This document shows positions 1 through 8,315 of a DNA stretch of 64,000 nt, in pieces (position 1 is the first letter of the stretch; every line of letters starts with the position of its first letter). Both the position numbers and the translations under genes were made by a program. The stretch comes from an uncultured Parabacteroides sp. (GTDB lineage: Bacteria; Bacteroidota; Bacteroidia; Bacteroidales; Tannerellaceae): positions 11,388 to 75,387 of the forward strand of contig UQLN01000018.1 in assembly GCA_900541965.1 (NCBI GenBank), in the 5' to 3' direction. The notes below the pieces were generated by a model that did no database searches, had not been told where the DNA came from, and worked only from the letters and a program-made list of their open reading frames with translations.

Positions 1-2024
1 TAATCCAAATCACCCGGACAGGCTGGATAAAAGCCCATCATAGAGAAGATGGCCCAGGTAGACATTGTTCCCGTATCATCATTACCCGGAAGACCGTTCG
101 GCGCATTATGATAATATTTCTCTAGCAGTTCGCGGACTGTCTTCTGAGTACGCCAAGCCTCTCCTTTGAAATAACTGAACAAATACGGATAAGCAATATC
201 CGGTTCGTTTGCCATATCGTAGTAACCTTTATCGAAAACCATTTGCAGTTTGTCCACAAATTTCTTTTGTCCGCCCATCAACTTGGCCAATCCTTTAATA
301 TCATGCGGAACATAGAATGTATAATTCCAGGCATTCCCTTCATGGAAGCCAGGGCTCGGTTCAAAGTTTTCTCCCTGTTTCGGGTCGAAAGGAGAATAGA
401 ATGTTCCATCCGGCAAGATTGGACGGAGCGTACCATATTCCTTGCTATAATAATGTTTGTAGCCCATTGCACGTTCACGGAATAATTTAGCGTCTTCCTT
501 TTTTCCTAACGCATCGGCCAGCAACGACAGGTTCCAGTCGGCAATATAGTATTCGAGGGCATGCGATACGGAATTATCATACTGTTCGCGAAGAGGAACA
601 TAACCAAGACTCATATAATCGTTATTATCCGGACGCAGCAGATTAAATTCACCCGGAGTAGTTGCCCCTTTGCGCATTCCCTCATAAGCAGTCTCGATAT
701 CATAATCACGCAAGCCACGCAGATAAGCATCCACTATATAAGGAATAGAAGGATCGCCTTCCATTGTCAAGGTTTCGCGTCCGTAAAGCTCCCACTTAGG
801 TAGCCAACCGCTTTCTTTGTACATATCAATCATTGTACGGATAATATCCAGTTGCTTTTCCGGATACAGGAGAGTCATTAAGGTACTTACATTGCGATAG
901 GTATCCCATAAAGAAAATACGGTATAACGGTTGCCGGTTGTATGACCTACTTTCAGGCTTTCCATCATCGGGTATTCGCCGTTTACATCCTGTATGATGT
1001 TCGGATGGATAAGCAGGTGGTACATGGCGGTATAGAATATAATCTTATCCGTCTGTGAACCGCCTTCCACTTTCACACGGGAAAGGTCATTATTCCACAT
1101 CGTCGATGCTGCCGTACGAACTTTATCGAAATTGAAATCCGGCTGTTCGGTATTCATATTCAGGCGGGCATTTTCTATGCTGACAAAAGATACGCCCATC
1201 TTTACCTCTATTGTTTCATTCTCTTCCGTATCGTAGGTAAACCATACACCAATGTCATCACCACTCATTTCACGGTCATATTTGGTATAAAGTTTATATT
1301 TTCCGGAATAAGCATCCCATTGGGCTTCCACGCCTTTCATTTCGCGTTGTTTCTTCCAGTAACCGACTTGCTTCGGAGCCTTGCTTACCTTCATTACAAA
1401 ATAAATAGGGAATACCGCCTGCGGGTTATAGCAGAAAGTTCCCAACAACTTGCTTCCTTCGATTTCGGTATCACTTACCCGACGAACGGTCGCACCTGTT
1501 TCATTAGTCAATCCTTCTCCTAAATTAAGCAGGATATTTCCCTGTCCCTTTGGAAAGGTGAAACGGGTAAGCCCGGTACGCATACTGGCGGTCGCTTCTG
1601 TCTTGATACCGTATTTGGTCAGGATATTGCTATAGTAACCGGGTTGGGCTACTTCATTCTTATATTCACTGCCATACTCCCGGTAATCGACATTCACATC
1701 TCCGGTAGTAGGCATCAATAAAAGACTTCCCAAATCAGGACAACCGACTCCACTCAGGTTCACATGGGAAAAGCCTGTAAAATAGTTGTTATCCGCCGAA
1801 TAAGGGGTCGACCACCACTGGCTGTCTTTATCAAATTTATTGCTTTTGGAACCCATTACATTAAAAGGCGTGACACTCATCATTCCCTGGGGACAAATAG
1901 CCCCGGGATTGGTCGTACCATAATTGCTGGTTCCGATAAATGGATTTACATAGTCTACCGGCTGCTGTGCGGATGCCGTAAATATACCGCAGCAAAGCAG
2001 AAAGGCCATTAACTGTTTCTTCAT
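1..2024 (-). CDS. GH92 family alpha-mannosidase (C-terminal end beyond window)
   Basis: Reading leftward from ATG at 2022-2024, the protein opens with a signal peptide (MKKQLMAFLLCCGIFTASAQ) followed by VDYVNPFIGTSNYG, the usual opening of family GH92. About 674 residues are visible; the family is normally about 750, so only the last part is missing. Near residue 560 is HEGNAWNYTFYVPHD, which carries the family's catalytic-acid Glu, and near the edge GNDDTGTMSTW, which carries the catalytic-base Asp region. GH92 enzymes are calcium-dependent exo-mannosidases, mostly alpha-1,2, acting on host N-glycans or yeast mannan. Linkage specificity cannot be read from the sequence. The export signal and the GH20 gene upstream suggest periplasmic or surface glycan degradation. 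Confidence 0.93.
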   Translation of the reverse strand, partial: MKKQLMAFLLCCGIFTASAQQPVDYVNPFIGTSNYGTTNPGAICPQGMMSVTPFNVMGSKSNKFDKDSQWWSTPYSADNNYFTGFSHVNLSGVGCPDLGSLLLMPTTGDVNVDYREYGSEYKNEVAQPGYYSNILTKYGIKTEATASMRTGLTRFTFPKGQGNILLNLGEGLTNETGATVRRVSDTEIEGSKLLGTFCYNPQAVFPIYFVMKVSKAPKQVGYWKKQREMKGVEAQWDAYSGKYKLYTKYDREMSGDDIGVWFTYDTEENETIEVKMGVSFVSIENARLNMNTEQPDFNFDKVRTAASTMWNNDLSRVKVEGGSQTDKIIFYTAMYHLLIHPNIIQDVNGEYPMMESLKVGHTTGNRYTVFSLWDTYRNVSTLMTLLYPEKQLDIIRTMIDMYKESGWLPKWELYGRETLTMEGDPSIPYIVDAYLRGLRDYDIETAYEGMRKGATTPGEFNLLRPDNNDYMSLGYVPLREQYDNSVSHALEYYIADWNLSLLADALGKKEDAKLFRERAMGYKHYYSKEYGTLRPILPDGTFYSPFDPKQGENFEPSPGFHEGNAWNYTFYVPHDIKGLAKLMGGQKKFVDKLQMVFDKGYYDMANEPDIAYPYLFSYFKGEAWRTQKTVRELLEKYYHNAPNGLPGNDDTGTMSTWAIFSMMGFYPACPGDLD

Positions 2025-2138
2025 TTGTCGTCTATTTTAGTTATTTAGATATTATTCAAGAAATCATAGACAGATATATCCGGAAACTGTTGGCAATTAA
2101 GTTTCGTACTCAATTAATGAATCAGTAGAAACCGAAAT

Positions 2139-2171
2139 AACTGTCAACTGTCACTCGTCAACTGTCAACTT
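2139..2171. repeat. Short imperfect tandem repeat of ACTGTCA
   Basis: Between the GH20 stop and the GH92 start the 7-mer aactgtc recurs four times within 33 bp. It does not pair into a convincing hairpin, and I can assign it no function. The rest of the 151-bp gap (2025-2175) shows no clear promoter or terminator. Confidence 0.45.
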
Positions 2172-2175
2172 AATC

Positions 2176-4353
2176 CTACCATATTACAATCTCATCCGCA
2201 AAAGTAAATCCTTTATTAGCACGAGGTGCTTTTATGCGGATATAACGGGCTTTCCAGTTGCCGTCGAAACGGTATTCCTGAAACAATAAGTTAGGATCGT
2301 CCGCTGGTATTGTTGTTGGAACAATTCCGCAAGATGTAAAGTTCTCTCCATCCTCTGATACCAACATCTCTACATCTTTAGGTTGGAATACTCCCGGTCC
2401 TATCAATTGCATAAAGCGGATAGATACATTATGAATGTCTGTCACTTCTTCCATATCCACAACACAATCCAGGTTATCCAGATACCCCTGCCAGCGACCA
2501 TCCAGATAAGTAAGGCCTCCACGATAACCATCCAGCAAAGCATTCATGCCACCTGCCATATAACCGTTATACAACTTACTATTATAATGTATAGGCTTAT
2601 TTATCCCCCGGTGATAATCCACTTTCTTTTCCGTAGGAGTTCCCTGCAACTGTCCATCATTGAAGATAGCGGCAACGATATGAGCAGAATCCTTTACTAT
2701 AATTGGAGTTTTATAAATAGAAGAAGTGGCGGTAGGAACCGAACCGTCTGTCGTATAATGTATTTCTGCAGGATACTTTTCCGCATCCAGAAGCACCTCG
2801 ATCTGTTTCTTTACGGTATCTACCGACATGGTTACTTCCAGTTCGTCCGAAAGGGTAAACGGATGAAGTCCCATCTTTTCTAATTGAGGGATGTGGGCAT
2901 TTACACGTGGCTTGAAATCTTCCCAGGAGCGTAACTCTTGGGGTGTCCAGGCTATCTCGGCAAGAGCAAGGGCACGGGGGAACATCATATATTCAAGATG
3001 TTCAGGAGTTGTAATATACTCGGTCCAAGTATTAGCCTGTACCCCTACAATATGTTTACTTTCTTCTGCTGTCAACGAATCTACCGGAACAGGATTATAG
3101 CTATAGACTTTCTTTATAGGAGTATAACCGCCGATTGCGTAAGGCTGCGTTTTAGGATCAGCCTGATAGAAGTCAAAATAGAGGTAATTGCCGGGAGTCA
3201 TCACCACATCATGTCCCATTCGTGCCGATTTGATACCACCGCTTTCACCACGCCAGGACATGACGGTAGCATCCGGAGCTAAACCTCCTTCCAGTATCTC
3301 GTCCCAGCCAATCAATTTACGGCCTTTGGAATTCAGGTATTCTTCCGCGCGATGTATCATATAGCTTTGAAGCTCATCCACATGTTGCATGCCATTCTTT
3401 TTCATCAAAGCCTGACATTTGGGACAAGTCTTCCAAGCAGTTTTGCCAGCTTCATCGCCTCCGACATGGATATATTCGGACGGGAATAATTCGATTATCT
3501 CTCCCAGCACATCTTCCATAAAGGTAAATGACTTCTCATTACCGATACAGAAATCTCCATTCTTATAAGGTTTGCCGGAACAACTCAATTCCGGATAAGC
3601 GAATAAGACCTCTTCCGAATGTCCGGGAAATTCGATTTCCGGCAATATATTAATATGACGCTCGGCGGCATAGGCGACCAACTCGCGAATATCCTCTTTT
3701 GTATAATAGCCACCATAAGCACCGGGAGTTCCTTCCGGTAAATATTTTCTGTCGCCTCCATCCCACCATTTACGCCAATCGGATTCCGTACGGAAAGCGG
3801 TTTCGGATGTCAGTTTCGGATATTTATCCATCTGGATACGCCAACCTCCTGCATCTGTCAGGTGCATATGTAATGTATTCAATTTATAATAAGCCATCAC
3901 ATCCAGCAATTTCTTTACCTCTTCTTTGGGAAAGAAATGGCGGGAAACATCCAAATGCAAACCACGGTATTTAAAACGGGGTCCGTCTTTAATTGTACCA
4001 TAAGGCAATCCTTGTGGAGTAAGTAACTGGCGGAGCGTTTGTTTACCATAAAATAATCCGGCTTCCGAACCTGCCCGGAGACTAATACCATCTTTAGATA
4101 TGGATAGCTCATACTTTTCAGGATTGTCCTCTGCTAATGATGTATTTACCTGATAAGTAATCGACCCGGATTGTCCCTGTGGTATTTGCAGACTATCATC
4201 TACCTGCAAATATCCCCCTGTAAGCTCCATATAAGCGGGTTTAGGGATTAATGTGTTTGTCACAGTCTGTTTAGGAGAACAGGAAACCAAAAGCAACGAA
4301 CATGCCAAAGCACCTCCTATCGCCTTCTTCTTAAATCGTTTTGGCAACAACAT
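2176..4353 (-). CDS. GH20 beta-N-acetylhexosaminidase, lipoprotein
   Basis: 725 residues. The N-terminus has a basic stretch, a hydrophobic segment and a lipobox ending at Cys25 (LLLVSC), so it is probably membrane-anchored in the periplasm or on the surface. An N-terminal GH20b-like domain (about 35-125) precedes the GH20 barrel (about 127-490). HVGGDE at 296-301 holds the Asp300-Glu301 pair that polarises the substrate acetamido group and donates the proton. After the barrel come a chitobiase-type C-terminal domain (about 510-585) and a discoidin-like domain (about 600-725). The enzyme removes terminal GlcNAc or GalNAc from glycans. It lies 151 bp upstream of the GH92 gene on the same strand, consistent with joint N-glycan breakdown. 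Confidence 0.95.
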   Translation of the reverse strand: MLLPKRFKKKAIGGALACSLLLVSCSPKQTVTNTLIPKPAYMELTGGYLQVDDSLQIPQGQSGSITYQVNTSLAEDNPEKYELSISKDGISLRAGSEAGLFYGKQTLRQLLTPQGLPYGTIKDGPRFKYRGLHLDVSRHFFPKEEVKKLLDVMAYYKLNTLHMHLTDAGGWRIQMDKYPKLTSETAFRTESDWRKWWDGGDRKYLPEGTPGAYGGYYTKEDIRELVAYAAERHINILPEIEFPGHSEEVLFAYPELSCSGKPYKNGDFCIGNEKSFTFMEDVLGEIIELFPSEYIHVGGDEAGKTAWKTCPKCQALMKKNGMQHVDELQSYMIHRAEEYLNSKGRKLIGWDEILEGGLAPDATVMSWRGESGGIKSARMGHDVVMTPGNYLYFDFYQADPKTQPYAIGGYTPIKKVYSYNPVPVDSLTAEESKHIVGVQANTWTEYITTPEHLEYMMFPRALALAEIAWTPQELRSWEDFKPRVNAHIPQLEKMGLHPFTLSDELEVTMSVDTVKKQIEVLLDAEKYPAEIHYTTDGSVPTATSSIYKTPIIVKDSAHIVAAIFNDGQLQGTPTEKKVDYHRGINKPIHYNSKLYNGYMAGGMNALLDGYRGGLTYLDGRWQGYLDNLDCVVDMEEVTDIHNVSIRFMQLIGPGVFQPKDVEMLVSEDGENFTSCGIVPTTIPADDPNLLFQEYRFDGNWKARYIRIKAPRANKGFTFADEIVIW

Positions 4354-4461
4354 AAATATACGGTTTAATGTGTTTAATTCTTAGCGGGATAAATATACAA
4401 AGAAAAATCAGAAGCCTGCTTTTTATGATAGGATTAATTGCATAAGTAAAATCCGGAATAA

Positions 4462-4696
4462 AAAAGAAGAGGGTATTTCTTAATCGAAATACCCTCTCTT
4501 TATGAAAAGAAAGCCGCACTGTAGATATGAACAAACTCCGTATGACAGGATTTGAGTGCTTTGCCACCTTTGTAATCCGCCGTGCTAAGCATACCCCGAA
4601 GGGCGCGGCCCGCCATTAGCGACAAGAGCTATGTCTCGGAATTAAAAAAACTGATGAGTTTCCCAATCGAACATGTGCGGCTAACTCATTTTTTTC
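4462..4696 (-). ncRNA. Candidate Bacteroidales-1 RNA downstream of rplT
   Basis: On the minus strand a promoter (TTG, 20 bp, TATCTTTG at 4702-4709) is followed by about 230 bp of structured sequence ending in a strong terminator hairpin (4468-4497) with a T-rich tail. A first stem (4654-4660 with 4683-4689) is followed by seven T, and there is a GC-rich middle (4596-4613). From memory, the Bacteroidales-1 RNA is defined by a Bacteroidota promoter, a terminator and a place downstream of the L20 gene, all seen here. The RNA could also encode a 38-codon peptide at 4616-4500 (MAGRALRGML at its start) whose stop abuts the terminator. I cannot tell a coding from a purely structural role. Confidence 0.6.
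4468..4497 (-). terminator. Intrinsic terminator of the L20-downstream RNA
   Basis: Perfect 12-bp stem (agagggtatttc with gaaataccctct) around a 6-nt loop. On the minus strand it is followed by a T-rich tail (cttctttttt). Confidence 0.85.
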
Positions 4697-4701
4697 TATT
4701 A

Positions 4702-4732
4702 CAAAGATATGTATTCCATTTGATATATACAA
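4702..4732 (-). promoter_or_regulatory. Promoter of the L20-downstream RNA
   Basis: Minus-strand TATCTTTG at 4702-4709 matches the Bacteroidota -7 consensus TAnnTTTG. A TTG at 4730-4732, 20 bp upstream, matches the -33 element. The predicted start is near 4696. Confidence 0.65.
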
Positions 4733-4741
4733 GAAATCGCA

Positions 4742-4773
4742 CAAAAAAAGAGCCCCGTTATGGGGCTCTTTTT
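4742..4773. terminator. Terminator of the thrS-infC-rpmI-rplT operon
   Basis: Hairpin agagcccc/ggggctct with a 5-nt loop, flanked by A7 on the left and T6 on the right, 22 bp beyond the rplT stop. It can work in both directions; here it closes the leftward ribosomal-protein operon. Confidence 0.88.
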
Positions 4774-4794
4774 TACTATTGACTGAGTATCAAC

Positions 4795-5139
4795 TTACTT
4801 TACTTTTGCAACGATTGCTTTGAAAGCTTCCGGATGGTTTACTGCCAAATCGGCAAGAACTTTACGGTTGATTTCGATTCCTGCAGCGTGCAAAGCACCC
4901 ATCAAACGAGAGTAAGACATACCTTCCAAACGGGCAGCAGCGTTAATACGCTGGATCCACAATGCGCGGAAATTACGTTTCTTGTTACGACGGTCACGGA
5001 ATGCATAAGTCAAACCTTTTTCCCATGTGTTTTTTGCTACGGTCCAAACATTCTTGCGTGCACCATAATAACCACGGGTAAGTTTTAAAATCCGTTTTCT
5101 TTTTGCTCTTGAAGCAACATGATTTACTGATCTAGGCAT
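4795..5139 (-). CDS. rplT: 50S ribosomal protein L20
   Basis: 114 residues, the normal length. It begins MPRSVNHVASRAKRKRILK and contains the L20 core GARKNVWTVAKN and the RRNKKRNFRALWIQRINAAAR stretch (positions 60-80). L20 binds 23S rRNA early in assembly of the large subunit. It is the last gene of thrS-infC-rpmI-rplT, 105 bp after rpmI. In E. coli and Bacillus this operon is controlled by L20 or leader binding; no comparable leader is identified here. Confidence 0.98.
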   Translation of the reverse strand: MPRSVNHVASRAKRKRILKLTRGYYGARKNVWTVAKNTWEKGLTYAFRDRRNKKRNFRALWIQRINAAARLEGMSYSRLMGALHAAGIEINRKVLADLAVNHPEAFKAIVAKVK

Positions 5140-5244
5140 AATTCTAATCTGTTTTGAATGTTAGCGTCATTCTTTATAAATGAACTTGTTAGCTAAATAC
5201 ATTCGGTTAATAAAAATCTTGTAAAAAACTCGCTTAATTGAAGA

Positions 5245-5442
5245 TTACTTTAAGCCAAGCAACTGCTTAACATTGCTTACGTCAACACGGTCAATCAATC
5301 CCACGTGAGTAAGGTTTCTCTTCTGCTTTTTAGTCTTCTTTGTAAGAATGTGACTTTTAAAAGCGTGTTTTCTCTTGATTTTACCTGATCCGGTAAGGGC
5401 GAACCTCTTTTTGGCACCGGAATTAGTCTTCATCTTAGGCAT
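5245..5442 (-). CDS. rpmI: 50S ribosomal protein L35
   Basis: 65 residues, full length. It begins MPKMKTNSGAKKRFALTGSG and is very basic, as expected for L35. It lies between infC and rplT in the order conserved across bacteria, with 53 bp to infC and 105 bp to rplT. Confidence 0.98.
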   Translation of the reverse strand: MPKMKTNSGAKKRFALTGSGKIKRKHAFKSHILTKKTKKQKRNLTHVGLIDRVDVSNVKQLLGLK

Positions 5443-5495
5443 TTTCCAATTATTTTTAATTATTAAACGTTACACCCTCTATCGGGTGGTTCTTA

Positions 5496-6128
5496 TTATT
5501 CATCTTTATTGCTATCATCAGCACCCTGTACCTGTGGCTTAGGTGTAACAACAACTTTTTTAACAACGGGCTTAGGATTTGAAGACGGAGCAGAAGGTGC
5601 AGCCGTACTCTTTTTAGGTGTAAGCATAATAATCATACGCTTACCTTCCAATACCGGCAACTGCTCTACTTTACCGTAATCTTCCAAATCATTGGCAAAG
5701 CGAAGCAACAATACTTCTCCCTGCTCTTTGAACAGAATGGAACGGCCTTTAAAAAATACATAAGCTTTAACCTTTGACCCTTCTTCCAAAAAGCCTTTTG
5801 CATGTTTCAACTTAAAATTGTAATCGTGATCATCTGTCTGAGGTCCGAAACGAATCTCCTTTACAACCACTTTCACAGACTTGGCTTTCTGTTCTTTTTG
5901 TCTTTTTTTCTGTTGATAGAGGAACTTTTGATAATCAATTACTCTACAAACGGGGGGCGCAGCATTCGGTGAAATTTCAACAAGATCAAGTCCCTGGTCT
6001 TCAGCTATTTTTAATGCCTGGGATATAGGAAATACTCCCTGTTCAACATTGTCACCTACTAAACGAACTTCACGAACGCGAATACGTTCATTAATTCTAT
6101 ACTGTTCTTTCAGACTGTCATTCTTCAT
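5496..6128 (-). CDS. infC: Translation initiation factor IF-3
   Basis: 210 residues. The N-terminal domain (about 10-80, with YRINERIRVREVRLVGDN and GLDLVEISPNAAPPVCR), a lysine-rich linker and the C-terminal domain (about 90-170) are all present. A Pro/Lys/Ala/Ser tail from about 172 goes beyond the enteric protein; such tails are common in Bacteroidota. IF-3 keeps the 30S subunit apart and checks the start codon. The start is ATG, not the rare AUU used for autoregulation in E. coli, so that feedback is not expected here. 37 bp follow the thrS stop. Confidence 0.97.
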   Translation of the reverse strand: MKNDSLKEQYRINERIRVREVRLVGDNVEQGVFPISQALKIAEDQGLDLVEISPNAAPPVCRVIDYQKFLYQQKKRQKEQKAKSVKVVVKEIRFGPQTDDHDYNFKLKHAKGFLEEGSKVKAYVFFKGRSILFKEQGEVLLLRFANDLEDYGKVEQLPVLEGKRMIIMLTPKKSTAAPSAPSSNPKPVVKKVVVTPKPQVQGADDSNKDE

Positions 6129-6165
6129 TCAAAAAGATTTATTCTCCTCGTTATTAGTTATTTAA

Positions 6166-8118
6166 TCAATTATTTTTCTGCCAGCTATTCAACTGGTCCT
6201 CTATTTCATTCTTTAAAAGCGCTGCAAAGGTAGTAATTTTCATCGAACCTTTATCACCTTCACCCTGTTTTCTTACAGAAATTTCATTATTTTCCGCCTC
6301 TTTCTCACCAACGATGAGCATATAAGGGATACGCTTCAATTCTGTGTCACGGATTTTACGTCCTATCTTCTCGTTACGGTCATCAACTAGCACACTTAAA
6401 TCGTCTGCTTCAAGCTGACGTTTTACTTCATAAGCATATTCGTTGAACTTTTCGCTGATAGGCAGAATCGCCACCTGATCCGGAGTCAACCATAACGGGA
6501 ACTTACCGCCTGTATGTTCAATCAATACAGCTACAAAACGCTCCATAGAACCAAACGGTGCACGGTGAATCATAACAGGACGGTGCTTCTTATTGTCTTC
6601 TCCTGTATATTCCAGCTCAAAACGTTCCGGCAAGTTATAGTCTACCTGGATAGTGCCCAACTGCCAACGGCGTCCGATAGCATCTTTTACCATGAAATCC
6701 AACTTAGGACCATAGAATGCTGCTTCACCGTATTCAACTTTGGCTTTCAAACCTTTTTCCTGACATGCTTCAATAATAGCAGTTTCTGCCTTTTCCCAGT
6801 TTTCATCGGAACCGATATACTTATCACGGTTTACCTTATCACGTAAAGAGATCTGAGCTTCAAAATTTTCGAAATCAAGAGCCTTAAAGATGATAAAGAT
6901 AATATCCATTACTTTCAGGAATTCATCTTTCAACTGGTCCGGACGACAGAACAAGTGTGCATCATCCTGCGTAAAACCACGAACCCTTGTCAGACCGTGT
7001 AATTCACCACTCTGTTCGTAACGGTATACTGTTCCGAACTCTGCAAAACGAAGAGGCAGGTCTTTATACGAACGTGGAAATGCCTTGAATATCTCACAAT
7101 GGTGAGGGCAATTCATCGGTTTCAACAAGAATTCTTCACCTTCCTGCGGAGTATGAATCGGCTGGAAAGAGTCTTTTCCGTATTTCGCATAGTGTCCTGA
7201 CGTCACATACAGTTGCTTGCCTCCGATATGCGGAGTCATTACCTGCTGGTAGCCATATTTCTTCTGGATACGTTTCAGGAAATCTTCCAGTTTCAAGCGA
7301 AGTTGCGTACCACGTGGCAACCACAACGGAAGCCCAGCTCCTACAGCTGTCGAGAATGTAAACAATTCCAGTTCTTTACCAACTTTACGATGGTCGCGTT
7401 TTTTAGCTTCTTCCATTAATGCCAGATATTCATCCAACATTTTTTTCTTCGGGAAGGTAATACCATACAAACGAACCAATTGTTTACGTTTTTCATCTCC
7501 ACGCCAGTAAGCACCGGCTACGCTTAATATTTTAACGGCTTTCAGATAAGAAGTATTCGGCAAGTGCGGTCCACGGCACAAGTCTGTAAATGAGCCCTGT
7601 GTATAAGTGGTGATATGTCCGTCTTCCAATTCGCTGATAAGCTCGGTTTTGTACTCTTCACCTCTTTCGCCAAACATTTTCATAGCATCCGCCTTTGAAA
7701 TACTCTGACGTTTGATTTCTTCCTTCTTTGCTACCAGCTCCAACATTTTAGCTTCGATAGCTGCGAAATCACTTTCTTTAATGACTGTATCACCCGGGTC
7801 TACATCATAGTAGAAGCCATTTTCTATAGCCGGCCCGATACCAAATTTAATACCAGGATAAAGTTCCTGCAAAGCTTCTGCCATCAGGTGAGCACTGGAG
7901 TGCCAGAATGCATGTTTACCTTCCTCGTCTTCCCACTTGAAAAGTTTGACAGCAGCATCCTGGTTAATAGGACGGCTAAGGTCCCAGATCTCACCATTCA
8001 CACTTGCAGCCAGAACTTCCTGTGCCAGACGGGAACTGATACTCTCCGCAATCTGCATCGCAGTCGTTCCTTCGGCATATTCTTTTACGGAATTATCCGG
8101 AAATGTAATCTTTATCAT
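6166..8118 (-). CDS. thrS: Threonyl-tRNA synthetase
   Basis: 650 residues, full length. Order: TGS domain (1-60), editing domain with HSSAHLMAEAL (Zn-like HxxxH, about 73-77), class II catalytic core with MNCPHHCEIF and the arginine-rich VYRYEQSGELHGLTRVRGF, and a C-terminal anticodon-binding domain. It charges tRNA-Thr and clears Ser-tRNA-Thr. It is the first gene of the translation operon. A TAnnTTTG element sits 35 bp before the ATG, so the leader is short (about 28 nt) and has no room for a T-box. Confidence 0.98.
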   Translation of the reverse strand: MIKITFPDNSVKEYAEGTTAMQIAESISSRLAQEVLAASVNGEIWDLSRPINQDAAVKLFKWEDEEGKHAFWHSSAHLMAEALQELYPGIKFGIGPAIENGFYYDVDPGDTVIKESDFAAIEAKMLELVAKKEEIKRQSISKADAMKMFGERGEEYKTELISELEDGHITTYTQGSFTDLCRGPHLPNTSYLKAVKILSVAGAYWRGDEKRKQLVRLYGITFPKKKMLDEYLALMEEAKKRDHRKVGKELELFTFSTAVGAGLPLWLPRGTQLRLKLEDFLKRIQKKYGYQQVMTPHIGGKQLYVTSGHYAKYGKDSFQPIHTPQEGEEFLLKPMNCPHHCEIFKAFPRSYKDLPLRFAEFGTVYRYEQSGELHGLTRVRGFTQDDAHLFCRPDQLKDEFLKVMDIIFIIFKALDFENFEAQISLRDKVNRDKYIGSDENWEKAETAIIEACQEKGLKAKVEYGEAAFYGPKLDFMVKDAIGRRWQLGTIQVDYNLPERFELEYTGEDNKKHRPVMIHRAPFGSMERFVAVLIEHTGGKFPLWLTPDQVAILPISEKFNEYAYEVKRQLEADDLSVLVDDRNEKIGRKIRDTELKRIPYMLIVGEKEAENNEISVRKQGEGDKGSMKITTFAALLKNEIEDQLNSWQKNN

Positions 8119-8152
8119 AATCTGTTCACTATAAAATCTTAATAATAGGTTG

Positions 8153-8160
8153 CAAATTTA
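8153..8160 (-). promoter_or_regulatory. thrS: Probable -7 element of the thrS operon
   Basis: Minus-strand TAAATTTG fits TAnnTTTG. No clear -33 TTTG is seen at 19-21 bp. Transcription would start near 8146. Confidence 0.5.
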
Positions 8161-8198
8161 GCATTCTTTTTTAGAAATAGAGATATATTGAAAAAAAA

Positions 8199-8286
8199 GA
8201 TATATGTTTCGAATTCAAAAGATATGCCCTTTAAAGTCAAAACATACATCTTTTAAATCCGAAACATATATGAATTGTTTTCAAAA
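8199..8286. repeat. Four tandem 22-bp near-palindromic units (array A)
   Basis: Units at 8199-8220, 8221-8242, 8243-8264 and 8265-8286 are each exactly 22 bp. All begin with a form of (g/c)ATA(t/c)(a/g)T(g/c) and end in AAA(A). Unit 2 shares ATATGCCC and AAAGTCAAAA with unit 1 of the array at 36604. The array fills most of the gap between the TPR gene stop and the thrS promoter. Confidence 0.8.
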
Positions 8287-8315
8287 ATACACACTTTTTT
8301 CTATAGATCCGATTA

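Noticed and set aside
4500..4616. 38-codon ORF inside the RNA downstream of rplT as a certain protein-coding gene
   Set aside because: There is no ribosome binding site and no way to test conservation here; kept as an alternative within the RNA entry.
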